From: Candidatus Neomarinimicrobiota bacterium
GTDB taxonomy: Bacteria > Fidelibacterota > JAANXI01
Length of the DNA: 64,000 nucleotides
Reading direction: 5' to 3'
Assembly (NCBI GenBank): GCA_021734025.1
Contig: JAIPJS010000019.1
Span: forward strand, 1-64,000
Made by a program: the position numbers and the translations under genes. Below, piece after piece: positions 16,409-25,855 of this stretch. Position 1 is the first letter of the stretch. Every line of letters starts with the position of its first letter. The notes under the pieces were generated by a model, which saw nothing but the letters and a program-made list of their open reading frames with translations, did no database searches and was not told the origin of the DNA.

Positions 16409-19400
16409 TTACTTCGGCAACGACAGATCTGGTTTGTCCTCAAAATCCGGGAGTTCGGTTGGGTTATCTTCCCGGGCTTTCAGGATTTCCTCGATGGCCC
16501 TATCCAGCTGCGGATCTGCTCCGCTGGCATAATCCTCCGGGGTGATGTCCACGTCGATGTCCGGATCCGTCCCGTAATTTTCCACGCCCCAGCCTACATC
16601 TTCGAACCAAAACGAAAATTCCGGCTGGGTAGTGACACTGCCGTCTACAAGAAAATGTCTCGGAAAAATCCCGATGACGCCGCCCCAGGTACGCTTTCCA
16701 ATGAGAGTACCAAGATTCATGAGTTTGAAGCAATGGCTAAATATATCGCCGTCCGAGCCGGCATGTTCGTTGGTCAGCGCGACAATTGGTCCCAGTACGG
16801 ACTCGGAGGGATACGGCTCCGGTTTCCCCCAACGCTGCACATCGTAACCAATCCGCTGACGAGCAAGTTTCTCAAGGATGAGCTGCGAGACGTGTCCACC
16901 GCCATTAAACCGAACATCGACAATGAGCGATTCCTTATCCACCTCCGCCAGATAGTAGCGATGGAACTCCGCATAACCCACCGGCCCCATATTCGGGATG
17001 TGTACGTAGCCGACTTTTCCGTCGGTCCTTTCCCGGACATATTCTAAATTCCGCTCAACCCACTGTCGGTACCGGGCATCAGTCTCGTTTTTCAGTGCTT
17101 TCACTGTCGCGGAATACGGTTCATCATTGCCGGGTTTTCTTAGGGTCAATTTTACTTCATCCCCTGCATGATTCACCAGTAACTCCTGTGGTGAGCGTTC
17201 AGCACTCACCCGCTGACCGTTCACCGCCAGCAGCAGGTCGCCCTCTTCGATTCCGGCCCCCACCAGTCGCAACGGCGAATCGCTATCATCTTTCCAGCTG
17301 TCGCCGCGGATAAAATTCTTCAGGATGTACCCTTCGCCATCGGAATCGTACTCGTAATCCGCACCCAGGAATCCCTGTTTGTAGGTCGGCTTCCGGGGAT
17401 AATCTCCGCCAATCTCGTAGGCGTGCGAAGTGCCGAGTTCGCCCTGCATTTCCCAGATGAGATCGGAAAATTCACTCCGGGACGTGACTTTGTTTAGCAA
17501 TGGATGGTACCGATCGTACACCGTTTGCCAGTCTACGCCGGACATATCTTCCGTCCAGAAGTGCTCCCGCTGGAGCCGCCAGATCTCATTGAACATCTGC
17601 TCCCACTCGCTGGGCGGGTCGACGGAGACCTTTATCCGTGAAAGATCAATCCACCCGCTCTCACGCCCGGGCTTTGATTTGCTTTTTTGTTTTTTGAGCG
17701 GTTCGATCTTCAGGGCCCGGATTTTGTTTTTCGAGCGGTAAAACAGCGTCCCACTATTCTGCGCTACCCGAAAACTGGTCACGTTTTTCGAAACTGTTTC
17801 TTTCTTTTGCTTTGAAAAATCATAGTATTCAAGCGTAGCATCAGCCTTTGGTGCACCGGACATAATATTTCTATCCAGCGCCCCTTTTACCGGCAGTACC
17901 GAAAACAATGCTTTCCCTTTCACCCCCTGGATCTGCTGGTACCGGCCCTCAGGAACCGGAAATTTTATGATCCTGTTTTCGATCCCAGCGAAGTCGATGG
18001 CGACTTCCGATTTGTCGTGGTCGGAGTCTTCATCATTCTGACTATTATTCCCATTAGAATTAGAATTGGATCCGGAACCTCCCGGCGGTTTTGGATGGGG
18101 AATGAACGGCGACGGGATCTCTTCCCGCAACGTAACGAGATACGGCCGCATCCCCCGGGGGAAATTCAAGTCAAAATACATGCTGTCATAAACCGGGTTA
18201 AATTCCCGATAAGATAGAAAATACAGATATTTCCCATCCGGATCGAAACTCGGCTGTACGTCACGGAATCGGGGTGGCGTAACTTGGTGGCATTTCCCAC
18301 TTTTAACGTTTGCAATTTTCAGGGAAAATGTCTGTTGTGTTTCTGCGCAGCTAAAGGCAATCCAACAGCCGTCCGGTGACCAGGCCACACCCCGTAGCCG
18401 CTGGTATTCACTCCGATCAAGCACCGTGGCTTCTTTTGCGTCCAGATCCACCAATACCAGTTCATGGCGATGGTTAGAGAACGCAACTTTATTCTCTGTG
18501 GGAGAGGGGTGCAGGTTCAGCGGTCTGCCGATATCCATATCATTCAAACACACCCGTTTCTCTCCCGAGTCCGGAGCATAAATTTCCAGATGCTCCTCCC
18601 CGGTTTCATCTGCTACGGTAACGAGACGGTCGCCGTCGTGCAGCCACCGGGTCATTTGATATCGGACGCTGTTTGCCTGGCCGATCTGTTCGACCGCGCC
18701 TTCCCAGTTGGCAAAGGTAAACGGCTTGCCACGGGATGTGACTGCCAGCGAATGTCCTTCCGGATGCGGAGCATACGATTCCAGATATTTTCCGGGGCTG
18801 ACGAACTTCCGGTTACGTCCGGACCGCTGGCTGTGGTATTCAACCGGAATTTCATCCGGAGCATCCGTCCCCGGTTCCAGCCGGTACAGGTTGCCACCGG
18901 CATGATATACAATAAATTTTCCATCCGTAGTTGCATTCCTGGCGAAAAACTCTTTATGGTTGGTATGCTGCTGCAGATCTTTCCCGTCGGGATTGACCGA
19001 CCAGAGGTTCCCGATTCCGTTATGGTCTGAGATAAAATAGATTCTTCCATTTATCCAGAGAGGTGAGGCCAGATTACCATCGATATCCAGAAGCTTGCGG
19101 AAATCCGTGCCGTTCTCGTTGCCAATCCAAAGGACACCGGCAGTCCCGCCACGATATCTCTTCCATCGCGCCGGTTCGCCGGTATTACGTCCGATAACCA
19201 CTCTCTCCTCGTCACCATAGGCGATATCGTGCGCCAACCCATACGGCAGCTGCTCCGGCAGTCCGCCCTCCACATCAATTTTCCAGAGGGCATGAAATCG
19301 TCCAAATGGTTGATGCGCATTACTGGAGAATAACACGCTTTTCCCATCTCTGGAAAAACCGACGACTTTTGAATTACTTCCAAGATAGGTTAATCGCCGG

Positions 19401-19636
19401 GATTCTCCGCCATTTCCGGGCATAATATACACTTCCGTATGCCCCTCTTCGCTTCCGGTGAAGGCGATATATTTGCCACCCGGGGCGATAGCGGAATTGG
19501 TTACTTCCCCTGGATTGGAGGTTACCCTGTTTGCAGTTCCTCCCTGCAGAGGGACCTGCCACAGGTCATCTTCACTTACGAATATCACCAACTCATCCCG
19601 GATGACGGGGTATCGGTAATAACCTGATTGGGACAT
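16409..19636 (-). CDS. Tricorn-type protease (S41 family, beta-propellers + PDZ)
   Basis: A large cytosolic-type peptidase of about 1075 residues. ATG 19636 is the better start, with AGGAG 5 bases upstream; an ATG at 19663 would add nine residues. Order: two beta-propeller regions (about residues 1-480, with many 'SPDG' blades), a serine/asparagine-rich linker (GSGSNSNSNGNNSQND), a tricorn helical region with GTSHAYEIGGDY, a PDZ domain (LLAVNGQRVSAERSPQELL), and the S41 core DVRFNGGGHVSQLI with the catalytic serine in NEHAGSDGDIF. Tricorn proteins trim proteasome or protease products into short peptides. No signal peptide is seen. Confidence 0.92.
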   Translation of the reverse strand: MSQSGYYRYPVIRDELVIFVSEDDLWQVPLQGGTANRVTSNPGEVTNSAIAPGGKYIAFTGSEEGHTEVYIMPGNGGESRRLTYLGSNSKVVGFSRDGKSVLFSSNAHQPFGRFHALWKIDVEGGLPEQLPYGLAHDIAYGDEERVVIGRNTGEPARWKRYRGGTAGVLWIGNENGTDFRKLLDIDGNLASPLWINGRIYFISDHNGIGNLWSVNPDGKDLQQHTNHKEFFARNATTDGKFIVYHAGGNLYRLEPGTDAPDEIPVEYHSQRSGRNRKFVSPGKYLESYAPHPEGHSLAVTSRGKPFTFANWEGAVEQIGQANSVRYQMTRWLHDGDRLVTVADETGEEHLEIYAPDSGEKRVCLNDMDIGRPLNLHPSPTENKVAFSNHRHELVLVDLDAKEATVLDRSEYQRLRGVAWSPDGCWIAFSCAETQQTFSLKIANVKSGKCHQVTPPRFRDVQPSFDPDGKYLYFLSYREFNPVYDSMYFDLNFPRGMRPYLVTLREEIPSPFIPHPKPPGGSGSNSNSNGNNSQNDEDSDHDKSEVAIDFAGIENRIIKFPVPEGRYQQIQGVKGKALFSVLPVKGALDRNIMSGAPKADATLEYYDFSKQKKETVSKNVTSFRVAQNSGTLFYRSKNKIRALKIEPLKKQKSKSKPGRESGWIDLSRIKVSVDPPSEWEQMFNEIWRLQREHFWTEDMSGVDWQTVYDRYHPLLNKVTSRSEFSDLIWEMQGELGTSHAYEIGGDYPRKPTYKQGFLGADYEYDSDGEGYILKNFIRGDSWKDDSDSPLRLVGAGIEEGDLLLAVNGQRVSAERSPQELLVNHAGDEVKLTLRKPGNDEPYSATVKALKNETDARYRQWVERNLEYVRERTDGKVGYVHIPNMGPVGYAEFHRYYLAEVDKESLIVDVRFNGGGHVSQLILEKLARQRIGYDVQRWGKPEPYPSESVLGPIVALTNEHAGSDGDIFSHCFKLMNLGTLIGKRTWGGVIGIFPRHFLVDGSVTTQPEFSFWFEDVGWGVENYGTDPDIDVDITPEDYASGADPQLDRAIEEILKAREDNPTELPDFEDKPDLSLPK

Positions 19637-19713
19637 ACGTGCTCCTTTGTTGCGAATGCTCATACTATTTTAGCACCGATTGAATACTGCACTCGTTCGA
19701 AGTTACGATTTCT

Positions 19714-21129
19714 CTACGGAAATATGCCCATTTCTTTGTAGGAACGGGCAATTTTGTTAATGGCATCTATAAATGCGGCGGTACGCATATCGACCTTCCC
19801 GCCATGCTGGTTCTGCACCTCTCGTATTTCGTTGTACGCAACAATCATGGTTTCCTCGAGACCGGAGTTCACCAGGTCTTCTTCGCTTGGTCCCTGCGCC
19901 ACCTGTTTTTTATCAATAGTGGAGAAGCGCTTTCCGGCGAGTTCCTCCATCGAATCCAGGATACGCATATTTGAGGATTCATCGAACCGTTTCTGCATGC
20001 GGCCGAACCGAACATGCGACAGATCCTTGAGCCACTCAAAATACGAGGCGGTCACCCCGCCGGCGTTCAGGTAGAAATCCGGAATAATTAAACACCCTTT
20101 TTCCGTAAGGATGTCATGGGCATCCGCTGTCACCGGGCCGTTGGCTGCCTCGCCAATGATTTTTGCCTGGATACGAGGCGCGTTCTCCCTGGTGATTTGG
20201 TTCTCCAGCGCCGCCGGGATTAAGATATCACACTCTTTCTCCAGCGTTTCCAGGGAGGATTCAATATTTTCTGCTCCCGGAAAGTCGTGGATATCACCGG
20301 ACTCTTTCCGGTGGGAAACCACTTCGTCTACGTCCAGGCCATCAGGGTTGTAAATGCCGCCTTCGTATTCCGAGACACCGACCAGCGTGGCGCCCCCCTC
20401 CTGCATAAACTTGGCCGCATGGTATCCCACATTTCCCAAACCCTGTATAATAAAGGTTTTGTCGCCGAGGCCGGTGCTGAATCCCAGCGATTGCATATCT
20501 TCCGGACGATCACACGCTTCCCGGATGCCAAAGCAAACGCCACGGCCCGTGGCTTCCAGCCGTCCGCGAACGCCTCCCTGAGAGACCGGTTTCCCGGTTA
20601 CGCAGGCCATGGTGTTCAACTCGTTGACGGACATGGCCATATAGGTATCGGCGATCCAGGACATCTCCTGGGGACCGGTACCATAATCCGGCGCCGGCAC
20701 ATCTGATCCCGGGCCGATAAAATTCTTTTTCACCAGTTCAAATGTGTACCGCCGGGTTATCCGCTCCAACTCATCCTGCGAATACTGGGGGCGCGAAATT
20801 TTCACGCCCCCCTTGCCACCACCAAACGGCACGTCGACGATGGCGCATTTGTAGGTCATCGACGCGGCCAGAGCCATCACTTCATCTTCGTTGACGTTCA
20901 TAGCATAGCGGATACCGCCCTTCACCGGCAGCTTGTGATGACTGTGCTCGGCACGCCAGGAATGGATGACCTCTATTGAGCCATCATCCCGCTCCAGCGG
21001 GAAGGCAATATGATAGACACTGTTACAATTTTTTATCTGATCCAGCAACCCCTGGGAATGATCCGTATATTGCGCCGCCTTATCAAAGCTGCGGTTAACC
21101 TGTTCAAAGAAACTGATAGCCGATGACAT
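19714..21129 (-). CDS. gdh: Glutamate dehydrogenase (Glu/Leu/Phe/Val dehydrogenase family)
   Basis: A 471-residue enzyme. The substrate lysine region is [15 protein letters not shown] (glutamate recognition) with the catalytic segment [13 protein letters not shown] (about residues 97-109). [18 protein letters not shown] follows, and the NAD(P) domain has [13 protein letters not shown]. It interconverts glutamate and 2-oxoglutarate plus ammonia, the hub that collects amino groups during amino-acid degradation. AAGGA precedes the ATG. Length and motifs suit hexameric GDH; cofactor choice is uncertain. It is transcribed alone, divergent from the epimerase gene. Confidence 0.92.
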   Translation of the reverse strand: MSSAISFFEQVNRSFDKAAQYTDHSQGLLDQIKNCNSVYHIAFPLERDDGSIEVIHSWRAEHSHHKLPVKGGIRYAMNVNEDEVMALAASMTYKCAIVDVPFGGGKGGVKISRPQYSQDELERITRRYTFELVKKNFIGPGSDVPAPDYGTGPQEMSWIADTYMAMSVNELNTMACVTGKPVSQGGVRGRLEATGRGVCFGIREACDRPEDMQSLGFSTGLGDKTFIIQGLGNVGYHAAKFMQEGGATLVGVSEYEGGIYNPDGLDVDEVVSHRKESGDIHDFPGAENIESSLETLEKECDILIPAALENQITRENAPRIQAKIIGEAANGPVTADAHDILTEKGCLIIPDFYLNAGGVTASYFEWLKDLSHVRFGRMQKRFDESSNMRILDSMEELAGKRFSTIDKKQVAQGPSEEDLVNSGLEETMIVAYNEIREVQNQHGGKVDMRTAAFIDAINKIARSYKEMGIFP

Positions 21130-21467
21130 ACGTATTCCTTCTCTGCTATAAAAAGTGGATAAGTTTTTGTTTCATATAAATAATGAGTAGTGTTACAAGC
21201 CCCCGGATGATGGGTGACGATGTTGCTGGATGCTGTAAAATAGTAGTCCTTTTACCGCTTAATTTTCTTCGTGGAAAGAAATGTTCCTAGGGGTTTAGCC
21301 AATTAAAACCCGGTAAAAATCAGTGAGGCTTTCCCTGTGAACCTGATTTTAACTTTTAATCCGATGAAATTCAAACATAATGTCTCTGGTGAAAATGGCG
21401 TGTTCTCCCGGAATGATTCCTTATATTACAAATTACCAGATATTCAAAACAAAAGATGAGGACAGGC
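21130..21467. other. Divergent promoter region, gdh / epimerase
   Basis: No ORF, no palindromic REP and no low-complexity repeat is evident, unlike most other long gaps. AAATCAG and CTGATTT (21317-21349) could form the foot of a weak hairpin. Promoters for both genes should be here; none was confidently located. Confidence 0.45.
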
Positions 21468-22487
21468 ATGCCAGTACTCGTTACCGGAGCCACCGGTCAC
21501 ATCGGAAATTCTCTCTGCCGGGCCTTGCTAGCAGAGGGTCGGACAGTTCGTGGCACCATTCGCTCCACTAGTAATCTAGAGCCGATCCAGGAACTGGATA
21601 TTGAAACAGCCGAAGCAAACCTGTTAGTTCCGGATTCGCTCGTTCATGCCATGGCGGGGTGCGATGTGGTCTACCATACGGCGGCGGTCTATAAAACAGC
21701 AGCCGTCAACCCGGAACTGGAAATCATTAAACCGGCTATTGAGGGAACCCGGAATGTGCTCCAGGCCGCGAAAAAACAAGGGATCAGGAAACTTATCTAC
21801 GTGAGTTCTGCCGTTTCCATTGGCGGGGGTGACTCGTTTGACCATGGGCGCGGGCCGTCGGACTGGAATGAGAATCCGGCATCCCCGTATAATGTTGCCA
21901 AAACCCGCTCGGAGCAGGTTGCCAGAGAGATGGCAAAGGAGTTGGATCTCAATGTGGTTTTTGTCCTTCCGGGATTGGTTCTGGGGCCGAACGATTATAA
22001 AATTACGCCTTCCAACGGTATTGTCCGGGATTTTCTAAACGGAAAAATACCGTTTTCCTATGATGGGGCTCTTTCGGTTACAGACGTCAGGGATGTGGTT
22101 GAAGGGATGCTGCTCGCGGAAAAACACGGACTGCCGGGAGAACGGTATATTTTGGCTGGAACAGGGATTACTATTGCGGATTTGTTGCAACAAATTTCCG
22201 AAATGAGCACCCGATCTGCACCGGCAATTCATTTAAGTTCCGGAGCGGGCAAAGTTCTGGCCCATCCGGTGAAATGGATTTCCGGCATGTTTCATACCGA
22301 ACCGATGATCACCCCTGAATTCGTAGAAGATTATTTCGGCAAATATTACAACTTCAGTTCCGCTGCTTCGGAAGAGAAACTGGGATACTCCTATCGCCCG
22401 CTGCTTCGAATTCTTGAAGATACCATTAACTGGCTCATCCAGCGGGGAGAAGTCTCTCCGGACGTTCGTGTCGTTGAAAACAGCTGA
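21468..22487 (+). CDS. NAD-dependent epimerase/dihydroflavonol-reductase-like protein
   Basis: An extended SDR of about 339 residues. The start at ATG 21468 (MPVLVTGATGHIG) is preceded by GAGG; an ATG 12 bases upstream is less well placed. The dinucleotide motif GATGHIGNSLCRALL opens the protein, YHTAAVYK is the NAG-like region, and SSAV...YNVAKTRSE holds the catalytic Ser and Tyr-x-x-x-Lys. The family includes dihydroflavonol reductases and the hopanoid-linked HpnA-type enzymes. Substrate is unknown. It runs tail-to-tail into the cupin gene with 6 bases between stops. Confidence 0.85.
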   Translation: MPVLVTGATGHIGNSLCRALLAEGRTVRGTIRSTSNLEPIQELDIETAEANLLVPDSLVHAMAGCDVVYHTAAVYKTAAVNPELEIIKPAIEGTRNVLQAAKKQGIRKLIYVSSAVSIGGGDSFDHGRGPSDWNENPASPYNVAKTRSEQVAREMAKELDLNVVFVLPGLVLGPNDYKITPSNGIVRDFLNGKIPFSYDGALSVTDVRDVVEGMLLAEKHGLPGERYILAGTGITIADLLQQISEMSTRSAPAIHLSSGAGKVLAHPVKWISGMFHTEPMITPEFVEDYFGKYYNFSSAASEEKLGYSYRPLLRILEDTINWLIQRGEVSPDVRVVENS

Positions 22488-22493
22488 GCAGAA

Positions 22494-22991
22494 TTATTCA
22501 GGTTCGCCATCCCAGTAATCGGTGGCATCCGCCTGCTTAAAGATGAGATTCAGGTCTCGCCGGTCCTTGTCTCCACCCGGCGCCGCGCCAGCCATCACGA
22601 ACACCTTTTCCGAATCCTCATACTCAACAACTTCCGGCTCAATCATCGTGCTGACGGCTAGGTAGCGCAGCGGTTCATCCGAATTATTGATAATTTGATG
22701 CGCCCCCTCTTTTCCGGTCACCGCCACGAAGAAATCGCCTTCGGTGATCTCCTGATTCCCTTCCGGAGTTCGGACAGTACCATTTCCCTCGAGAACGAAA
22801 AAAAGTTCTTCATTAGCATGATGGAAATGATAGACGAATGCACGTTTTCCCGGCGGGAGTTCGTAGATACTGGCGCCGAGTTTTTCTCCGTCGAGTTTAT
22901 CAGTGATCTTTTGTCGTGACCACTCGTAGATTGATCCGTGAGTGGTGGTTTTGGGCTCAATCTCGGAAATATTGATTGTTTTATTGGTCAT
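22494..22991 (-). CDS. Cupin domain protein
   Basis: A 165-residue single-cupin protein. Metal-binding motif 1 is HFHHANEELFFVLEGNG (His, His, Glu, about residues 55-71) and motif 2 is the shorter GAHQIINNSDEPLRYLAV with one histidine. Such small cupins act as isomerases, dioxygenases or sugar-binding proteins, so no reaction can be named. The C-terminal region (YEDSEKVFVMAGAAPGG...DYWDGEPE) is shared by cupins that some databases list with 'DUF861-like' or auxin-type annotations. The gene seems monocistronic. Confidence 0.8.
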   Translation of the reverse strand: MTNKTINISEIEPKTTTHGSIYEWSRQKITDKLDGEKLGASIYELPPGKRAFVYHFHHANEELFFVLEGNGTVRTPEGNQEITEGDFFVAVTGKEGAHQIINNSDEPLRYLAVSTMIEPEVVEYEDSEKVFVMAGAAPGGDKDRRDLNLIFKQADATDYWDGEPE

Positions 22992-23090
22992 CTATTTTCC
23001 CTTTCTATACACTTTTTTGAATCTTAAAAAACAATTTGTCTTCGTCCATTCATATCCTATTAAGCTATAATACTCATTTGGGCCTTTGAT

Positions 23091-23110
23091 CCCCGGGCTA
23101 GAGCCCGGGG
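23091..23110. repeat. Palindromic element CCCCGGGCT-AG-AGCCCGGGG
   Basis: A perfect 9-base-pair stem with a 2-base loop, followed by CTA. An almost identical copy lies at 32138-32157, where the loop is GA, also followed by CTA. It sits 17 bases downstream of the Nfu-like gene stop; there is no T-run. Confidence 0.85.
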
Positions 23111-23126
23111 CTATTCAGGTCACGGT

Positions 23127-23705
23127 TCATACCGTTAGGTTTTGAAGCACCTCGATAACCTCCGGTTCTATCTCCTCCCATGGATAGCAATACCCTCGCT
23201 TCACTGTCACCTGATCCTTATAAAACACAAGCGTTGTAATTCCCGGGATCTCATATAATTTTTCCGCCGGAGTATATTTTTTAGAGTGATCGACTCCCTC
23301 AAAAACACGACGTTTTTCAAAATAGAGTCCATCGGGTAATTCAAATTCCCGGCGATCGTTTACCACCTCCGGCGCTTCCTTGATTTCAATACCTTCCCAT
23401 GCTCCGATGAGCACAGCCTCCACCGATGGAATAATTTTATCCCAGGACATTTCCGGATTCCTCTTCAGACGGAGTTTATGGCGCATCAGATGGATGTTTG
23501 TAATGCCAGCGATAGCTCCGAGTTTCCGAGTCCAACCGCTGGGATACCAGTCGGAGTCCGGCGTATAGCGTTCGGACATCATAGTTGTCATCTGCCGGCG
23601 GGTGTGGTAATTCACCAGGTTCGGATTTGGCGGAAATTCGCGTAATATCGTCTCGGAGATGGCCGTACACCTCTGCTGTTTGTGATTTTTCGCTTCGGAA
23701 TTCAT
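23127..23705 (-). CDS. Protein of two tandem Nfu_N-like domains
   Basis: About 192 residues from ATG 23705; a TTG at 23750 would add 15 with little support. The protein reads as one domain repeated. The first copy ends RKLGAIAGITNIHLMRHKL, then MSWDKIIPSVEAVL. The second ends EKLYEIPGITTLVFYKDQVTV, then YPWEEIEPEVIEVL. This matches the N-terminal domain of Nfu Fe-S carriers (the 'AKRLFEI.GV..V.F..DFITV...W..IKPEI' pattern), and copy one has the matching head (FPPNPNLVNYHTRRQM). The CxxC NifU C-domain that binds the cluster is absent, so it cannot carry a cluster by the usual route. A role as scaffold or adaptor is a guess. Confidence 0.7.
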   Translation of the reverse strand: MNSEAKNHKQQRCTAISETILREFPPNPNLVNYHTRRQMTTMMSERYTPDSDWYPSGWTRKLGAIAGITNIHLMRHKLRLKRNPEMSWDKIIPSVEAVLIGAWEGIEIKEAPEVVNDRREFELPDGLYFEKRRVFEGVDHSKKYTPAEKLYEIPGITTLVFYKDQVTVKRGYCYPWEEIEPEVIEVLQNLTV

Positions 23706-24143
23706 CCAACATAGAAAAAGAGAGTTACTTTGACAAACAGATCTATTCAAATCAAAACTTCATTTGTTGTTCTTTCTCTCATTACGAAGAAATACCAAAG
23801 GTGAGTGCGTTGCTTCAACAATCACCACGGCAATCAGATAACTGAGTTCCGTTTTATAAAAACTATGATTCTGTTTTCCTTGGCCATGTCCCGGAAGGGA
23901 TCCCGTTGGACTGTCTATATTGGGCACCGCTTCAGCGAGCGGCGGTCAAAATTGGAAACACCAGTTTACCCCGATTAGGGACGACCAAAATCTTGGATTT
24001 TGAGTAGTCGCCTTTATCGGGGCCTTGACTTTTTGATCACTTTTTTTGTCAAGAAAAAAGAAGTGGAAGAAGGTGTAGCCATGGGTTTCAGGTAATCATT
24101 AAATGGTATAATCGAGGCGGATAAAACACTACTTGGATAGTCT

Positions 24144-24165
24144 GCACTTTTTTTAAAAAAAGTGC
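24144..24165. repeat. Perfect palindrome GCAC-T7-A7-GTGC
   Basis: Twenty-two bases, fully self-complementary. It lies just before the larger inverted repeat at 24182-24294 and is probably part of the same structured element. The T-run could also end transcription on either strand. Confidence 0.8.
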
Positions 24166-24181
24166 CAAAAAATCCGACTGT

Positions 24182-24294
24182 GGCATTCGGTTTGAAACGG
24201 CTGCCGAACTGCCGTACATCGGAACCCACTGTTTGACCGGAGGGAGTTTGGGTTCTGATAGGTAGTGAGGTGTAGGCGTTTCAAACCGAATGCC
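24182..24294. repeat. Structured inverted-repeat element, 18-bp arms
   Basis: The arms GGCATTCGGTTTGAAACG (24182-24199) and its exact complement (24277-24294) flank 77 bases that hold a second inner pair (GAACCCA at about 24220 and TGGGTTC at about 24249). Such a nested hairpin fits a MITE-like or RNA-structured element. Each arm contains TGGCAT-N5-TTGA, a degenerate sigma-54-like spacing, probably by chance. Confidence 0.75.
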
Positions 24295-24403
24295 AAGGCC
24301 GATAAACGGACAAAAAAACTGCTTCCGAATATCTACTTTTCCTCTCACCCCTTTGAGGAAAGACTCAACAGAACGGATAGTATAAGTTTCATGTATCTTT
24401 CAT

Positions 24404-25855
24404 TCAGGGTGACATTGATTGGACGGCCTCAAAGCCGGCCTTCACCGCTTTCACATTGAGATCCACATACTGTTTCTTTTTGATGAGCTGGTGCATTTCA
24501 TTGACTACTGCCTCCAGCTCCAGGATTCCGGTTTTGGCGATTATTCCGCCAAGCATTACAATATTCGCAGCCTTCGTGTTGCCCAGTTCGTCAGCGATTT
24601 CAGTGGCATTCACCGGAATCGCATTCACATCGGTCCGGGAGGGCGGCTCATCAATCAAGGAACTGTTGTAAAATACATCTCCGCCTTCCACAACATTCGG
24701 TTCAAATTTGTCCATTGATGGCTTGTTCATTGCCACCAGGATAGTTGGGTTCTCAATCAATGGCGCTCCAATGGGTTCGTGATCCAGTTTGACGTGGCAA
24801 TGGGCTGTTCCGCCGCGCATTTCCGGGCCGTAGGACGGCAACCAGCTTACGTGATACTGGTGAATCATCCCCATCTGCGACAATGCGACGCCCAGCGACA
24901 GCACGCCCTGTCCGCCGAACCCGGCGATTTTGATCTCCGAATGTTTATACCGATCCTCGACTTCGGGAAGCGGGTAGATTGTGCTGGTCTCTGCCTCCGG
25001 AATATCCAGCGTCTTCACCAGTTCCTTATCCGACAAGGGCTTCCGGCCGTTCCCGTTCCGGTTATGGACCTTCCCCTCAATTTCTGCGATCTTATCCCGA
25101 GTGACGCCCAGCGGGAAGATCTTGGTCATCTCTTCCTGCACCCAGTTTTTAGCCTCTACCGGAGTCATCTTCCACCCGGAGGGACAAGCCGAAAGGGCCT
25201 CTACCAGCGAAAAGCCTTTCCCTTCAATCTGCGCCTTGATGGCTTTCCGGATCGCTTTTCTGGCCTTCATCGTATACTTGGGATCGCCAATCATCACCCG
25301 CTCGATGTATGATGGCGCATCCAGCGTCGCAAGCAATTCAGAGACCCGCATTGGGTATCCTTCATTCTCGAACGCTCTTCCTCTGGGAGTGGTCGTGGTT
25401 TTTTGGCCAATCAACGTGGTCGGCGCCATTTGTCCGCCGGTCATCCCATAGATCGCATTATTGACAAAGATGGTCGTAAAATTTTCGCCGCGGTTCGCCG
25501 CCTGGAGGATATTGTTCCCACCGATACCGGCGAGATCGCCGTCGCCCTGGTAGCTTATCACAATGCTGTCCGGATGCGCACGTTTCACCGCTGTAGCCAC
25601 AGCGGATGCGCGACCGTGGGCCGCCTGGACGTTTCCAGTGTGGAAATAGTAATACGCAAACACGCTGCACCCCACCGGACTGATAAAAATTGTCTTCTCC
25701 CTGACGCCGAGATCGTCCAGCGCCTCGGCAACCAGTTTATGCAGTACCCCGTGAGCGCAGCCGGGACAATAATGCGTCGTCAGTGTATCCGCTCCAGGTT
25801 TTCGCTGGAAGTCGTCGTAAAACGATTCGGGTTTTTTCAGGATATTTTCGCTCAT
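24404..25855 (-). CDS. 2-oxoacid:ferredoxin oxidoreductase, fused beta + gamma subunits
   Basis: A 483-residue fusion. Residues 1 to about 285 are the thiamine-diphosphate beta subunit, with [19 protein letters not shown] at the start, the ThDP/Mg motif [12 protein letters not shown], and [16 protein letters not shown]. After a linker, residues about 310-483 are the gamma subunit ([43 protein letters not shown]). With the alpha and ferredoxin genes upstream it makes acyl-CoA, CO2 and reduced ferredoxin from 2-oxoacids. The start overlaps the alpha gene stop by 4 bases. Beta and gamma are usually separate polypeptides. Confidence 0.92.
   Translation of the reverse strand: MSENILKKPESFYDDFQRKPGADTLTTHYCPGCAHGVLHKLVAEALDDLGVREKTIFISPVGCSVFAYYYFHTGNVQAAHGRASAVATAVKRAHPDSIVISYQGDGDLAGIGGNNILQAANRGENFTTIFVNNAIYGMTGGQMAPTTLIGQKTTTTPRGRAFENEGYPMRVSELLATLDAPSYIERVMIGDPKYTMKARKAIRKAIKAQIEGKGFSLVEALSACPSGWKMTPVEAKNWVQEEMTKIFPLGVTRDKIAEIEGKVHNRNGNGRKPLSDKELVKTLDIPEAETSTIYPLPEVEDRYKHSEIKIAGFGGQGVLSLGVALSQMGMIHQYHVSWLPSYGPEMRGGTAHCHVKLDHEPIGAPLIENPTILVAMNKPSMDKFEPNVVEGGDVFYNSSLIDEPPSRTDVNAIPVNATEIADELGNTKAANIVMLGGIIAKTGILELEAVVNEMHQLIKKKQYVDLNVKAVKAGFEAVQSMSP

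Larger units (their letters stand above)
23706..24403. other. 698-base gene-free stretch with a structured repeat element
   Basis: It contains GGATCCCGTTGG (23898-23909), a CCGCT...AGCGG hairpin (23928-23943), an A/T palindrome (24144-24165) and an 18-base perfect inverted repeat (24182-24294). Short open frames (for example 24014-24229 on the minus strand) look like translated repeat rather than genes. Confidence 0.6.

Noticed and set aside
23706-23750. TTG start giving a longer Nfu-like protein
   Set aside because: The added 15 residues are not part of the domain and no ribosome binding site precedes the TTG.
24014-24229. 71-codon frame on the minus strand
   Set aside because: It spans the A/T palindrome and an arm of the inverted repeat; low complexity, probably not translated.
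24182-24294. Sigma-54 promoter in the inverted repeat (TGGCAT-N5-TTGA)
   Set aside because: It occurs in both arms by symmetry, has a poor -12 box, and lies about 575 bases from the nearest start.
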